Below are positions 62,604 to 64,000 of a stretch of DNA of 64,000 nucleotides, in pieces; position 1 is the first letter of the stretch, and each line of letters starts with the position of its first letter. Made by a program: the position numbers and the translations under genes. This DNA is from Candidatus Solibacter sp. (GTDB taxonomy: Bacteria > Acidobacteriota > Terriglobia > Bryobacterales > Bryobacteraceae): positions 1 to 64,000 of the forward strand of contig PNKE01000059.1 in NCBI GenBank assembly GCA_013822245.1, read 5' to 3'. Below the pieces are notes generated by a model that was not told where the DNA came from, did no database searches, and saw only the letters and a program-made list of their open reading frames with translations.

Positions 62604-63794
62604 ATGAAGATGGTAGTGGCGCTTGGATTGGCTTTGATGGTAGCCACCGCGGCGGCCGGCGCGCCGAAGGTGCGGCAGGTGGGTCCGAAGGCGAAGTTCA
62701 AGACTCCGTGCAAGGCCTTCGCGGCGGCGGGCAACGGCGACGTCATCGAGATCGACGCCAGGGGGGACTACACGGGCGACGTCTGCAGCATCGGGAGGGA
62801 CCGGCTTACGATCCGGGGCGTCAACGGCAGGCCGAAGATCGACGCGGCGGGCAAGGCAGCCGAGGGCAAGGCGATCTGGGTGGTGAAGGGCAGCGGGACG
62901 GTGGTGGACAACATCGAGTTCAGTGGAACGGCGGTGCCGTCGAACAACGGGGCCGGCATCCGGCTGGAGGGCAAGGATCTGACGGTGTTGAACTGCTATT
63001 TCCATCACAACCAGAACGGGATACTGACGACGTGGGATGTGGGCGAGGTGAGGGTGGAGCACAGCGAGTTCGGCTGGAACGGCCATTTGAACGGGCTGGC
63101 GCACAACATTTACGCCGGCGCGACGGCGCGGTTTGTCCTGCATGCGAGTTACATGCACCATACGGTGGGCGGCAACGCGGTGAAGTCCAGGGCGGTGGAG
63201 AACCTGATCACGTACAACCGGATTTCGCAGGAGACGGGCAACGGGAGCTACGAACTCGACATCTCGGAAGGCGGCAAGGCGCTGGTGATGGGCAACGTGA
63301 TCCAGCAGGGCGTGGAGTCGGTGAACGAGCACATGATCACGTTCGGGATGGAGAAGACGCGGCCGGAATCGCGGATGCTGCTGGTGCACAACACGATCGT
63401 CAACATCCGGCCGAACGCGAGGTTTTTCCTGCATGGCCCGGCGGCGATGATCGAGGCGCGGAACAACATCTTCGCCGGGCCGGGCGAACTGAATCTGCGC
63501 AATGCGGCGCTGCCGCCCGGCAACGTCAGGGACCTGGAGATGCGGTTCGCGGATGCTGGGGCGCACGACTACGCCCTGGCCGCGGGATCGCCCGCCATCG
63601 ACGCGGGTGAAGACGCGGGTGAGTGGGAGGGCAAGCCGGTGGCGCCGGAGTGGCAGTACGTCAGGCCTGGCTGCATCCAGGCCCGGGCCGCCAATGGGCG
63701 GATGGATGCGGGGGCGATCGAGTCCGGGCGGAATGACGCTGCCGCGGTTTGCACGGCGCCGTTGCCGCCGCCGGCGCCGGGCAAGAAAAAGTAA
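62604..63794 (+). CDS. exported right-handed beta-helix protein
   Basis: 396 residues. Signal peptide (VVALGLALMVATAAAGA). Parallel beta-helix repeats (GDVIEIDARGDYTGDVC, RLTIRGVNGRP, VVDNIEFSGTAVPSNN, LTVLNCYFHHNQNGILTTW, VEHSEFGWNG), as in pectate-lyase-like or secreted polysaccharide lyases/hydrolases. No recognised catalytic Asp/Arg set, so it may be a binding or lyase-like protein. Confidence 0.83.
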   Translation: MKMVVALGLALMVATAAAGAPKVRQVGPKAKFKTPCKAFAAAGNGDVIEIDARGDYTGDVCSIGRDRLTIRGVNGRPKIDAAGKAAEGKAIWVVKGSGTVVDNIEFSGTAVPSNNGAGIRLEGKDLTVLNCYFHHNQNGILTTWDVGEVRVEHSEFGWNGHLNGLAHNIYAGATARFVLHASYMHHTVGGNAVKSRAVENLITYNRISQETGNGSYELDISEGGKALVMGNVIQQGVESVNEHMITFGMEKTRPESRMLLVHNTIVNIRPNARFFLHGPAAMIEARNNIFAGPGELNLRNAALPPGNVRDLEMRFADAGAHDYALAAGSPAIDAGEDAGEWEGKPVAPEWQYVRPGCIQARAANGRMDAGAIESGRNDAAAVCTAPLPPPAPGKKK

Positions 63795-63807
63795 CGGCCG
63801 CTTCGGT

Positions 63808-64000
63808 TCAGAACATCTGGTAGAAGCCGTCGAATTCCTCGACGCGCACGGCGACGCCGAAAAGGCCGCTGAGCGTGGGCGCGGTGAGGGATTCGCGCTT
63901 GGGTCCGTCAAGCCAGACGCGGCCGTCCTTGAGGCAGATGACGCGATCGATCTCCGGGACGATGTCGGGCAGGTGGTGGGTGACGAGAAGAAGTCCGATG
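63808..64000 (-). CDS. ABC transporter ATPase, C-terminal end only
   Basis: About 63 residues visible, then the window edge. Contains the H-loop LLVTHHLPDIVPEIDRVICLKDGRVWLDGPK and the C-terminal LSGLFGVAVRVEEFDGFYQMF. The rest of the gene is outside the window. The DRVICLKDGRV..DGPKRE pattern is close to YlmA-like importer ATPases. Confidence 0.8.
   Translation of the reverse strand, partial: IGLLLVTHHLPDIVPEIDRVICLKDGRVWLDGPKRESLTAPTLSGLFGVAVRVEEFDGFYQMF

Overview
This is a 64 kb window of high-GC bacterial chromosome. The organism is most likely an Acidobacteriota of the Solibacter/Bryobacter type. Three things support this: a secreted VWFA-domain protein of the kind specific to Acidobacteria (47574-48575), an exported protein ending in the Solibacter-type C-terminal domain (18206-19873), and Gram-negative lipid A genes (lpxD/lpxA). 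Exported enzymes are frequent: a Tat-signal sulfatase, a Tat-signal sugar-acid dehydratase, a beta-helix protein and an M14 carboxypeptidase. This suggests a life of polymer and sugar degradation.

Layout. 0-4.6 kb: malic enzyme (cut by the window edge), a one-TM protein, and the CstA carbon-starvation transporter with its small YbdD-like partner. 4.6-6.1 kb: a decayed IS4-family element with intact terminal inverted repeats. 6.1-16.7 kb: an apparently exported sugar-acid module (lipoprotein RraA-like aldolase plus Tat-exported dehydratase), YbaK deacylase, a GalU-like protein coupled to a 1103-aa kinase/nucleotidyltransferase fusion, an exported methyltransferase, a CusF-like lipoprotein, glutaryl-CoA dehydrogenase-like enzyme, alcohol dehydrogenase, a Cdd1-like helix-hairpin-helix protein and rhamnose mutarotase. 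16.7-29.7 kb: threonine synthase, the Solibacter-type surface protein, phosphoglycolate phosphatase, Yip1 membrane protein, FucP-type permease, a ChpT/histidine-kinase-like DHp protein, lpxD/lpxA, a PHP phosphoesterase and YgfZ. 29.9-30.8 kb: a Panacea-antitoxin two-gene locus with its own promoter. 30.9-37.7 kb: an MBL-fold hydrolase, CBM9-like protein, two fused-operon phosphohexomutases, FtsB, CutA and a sugar-acid MFS transporter.

38.2-57 kb: D-aminoacylase, ABC-F ATPase, sulfatase, RlhA-type U32 protein, two Nudix hydrolases, AlkA-like glycosylase, the agmatine-to-putrescine pair aguB-aguA, M14 peptidase, ErpA, and an ECF sigma/anti-sigma/CpxP-like cluster. 57-60 kb is accessory DNA: a signal-less NlpC/P60 protein, a dead HigB-HigA toxin-antitoxin pair, and a two-gene ABC-type ATPase plus putative TOPRIM protein that looks like a PARIS/OLD-like defence system. 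60-64 kb: Kbl/BioF-type ligase, PqaA-like protein, beta-helix protein and the end of an ABC ATPase.

A large-scale signal runs through all this. The plus strand is G-rich at 0-4.3 kb and 38-64 kb but clearly C-rich from about 6 to 37 kb, whichever strand the genes are on. One edge falls at the dead IS4 element and the other in a gene-poor patch at 37.4-38.2 kb. The simplest reading is an inverted ~32 kb block.
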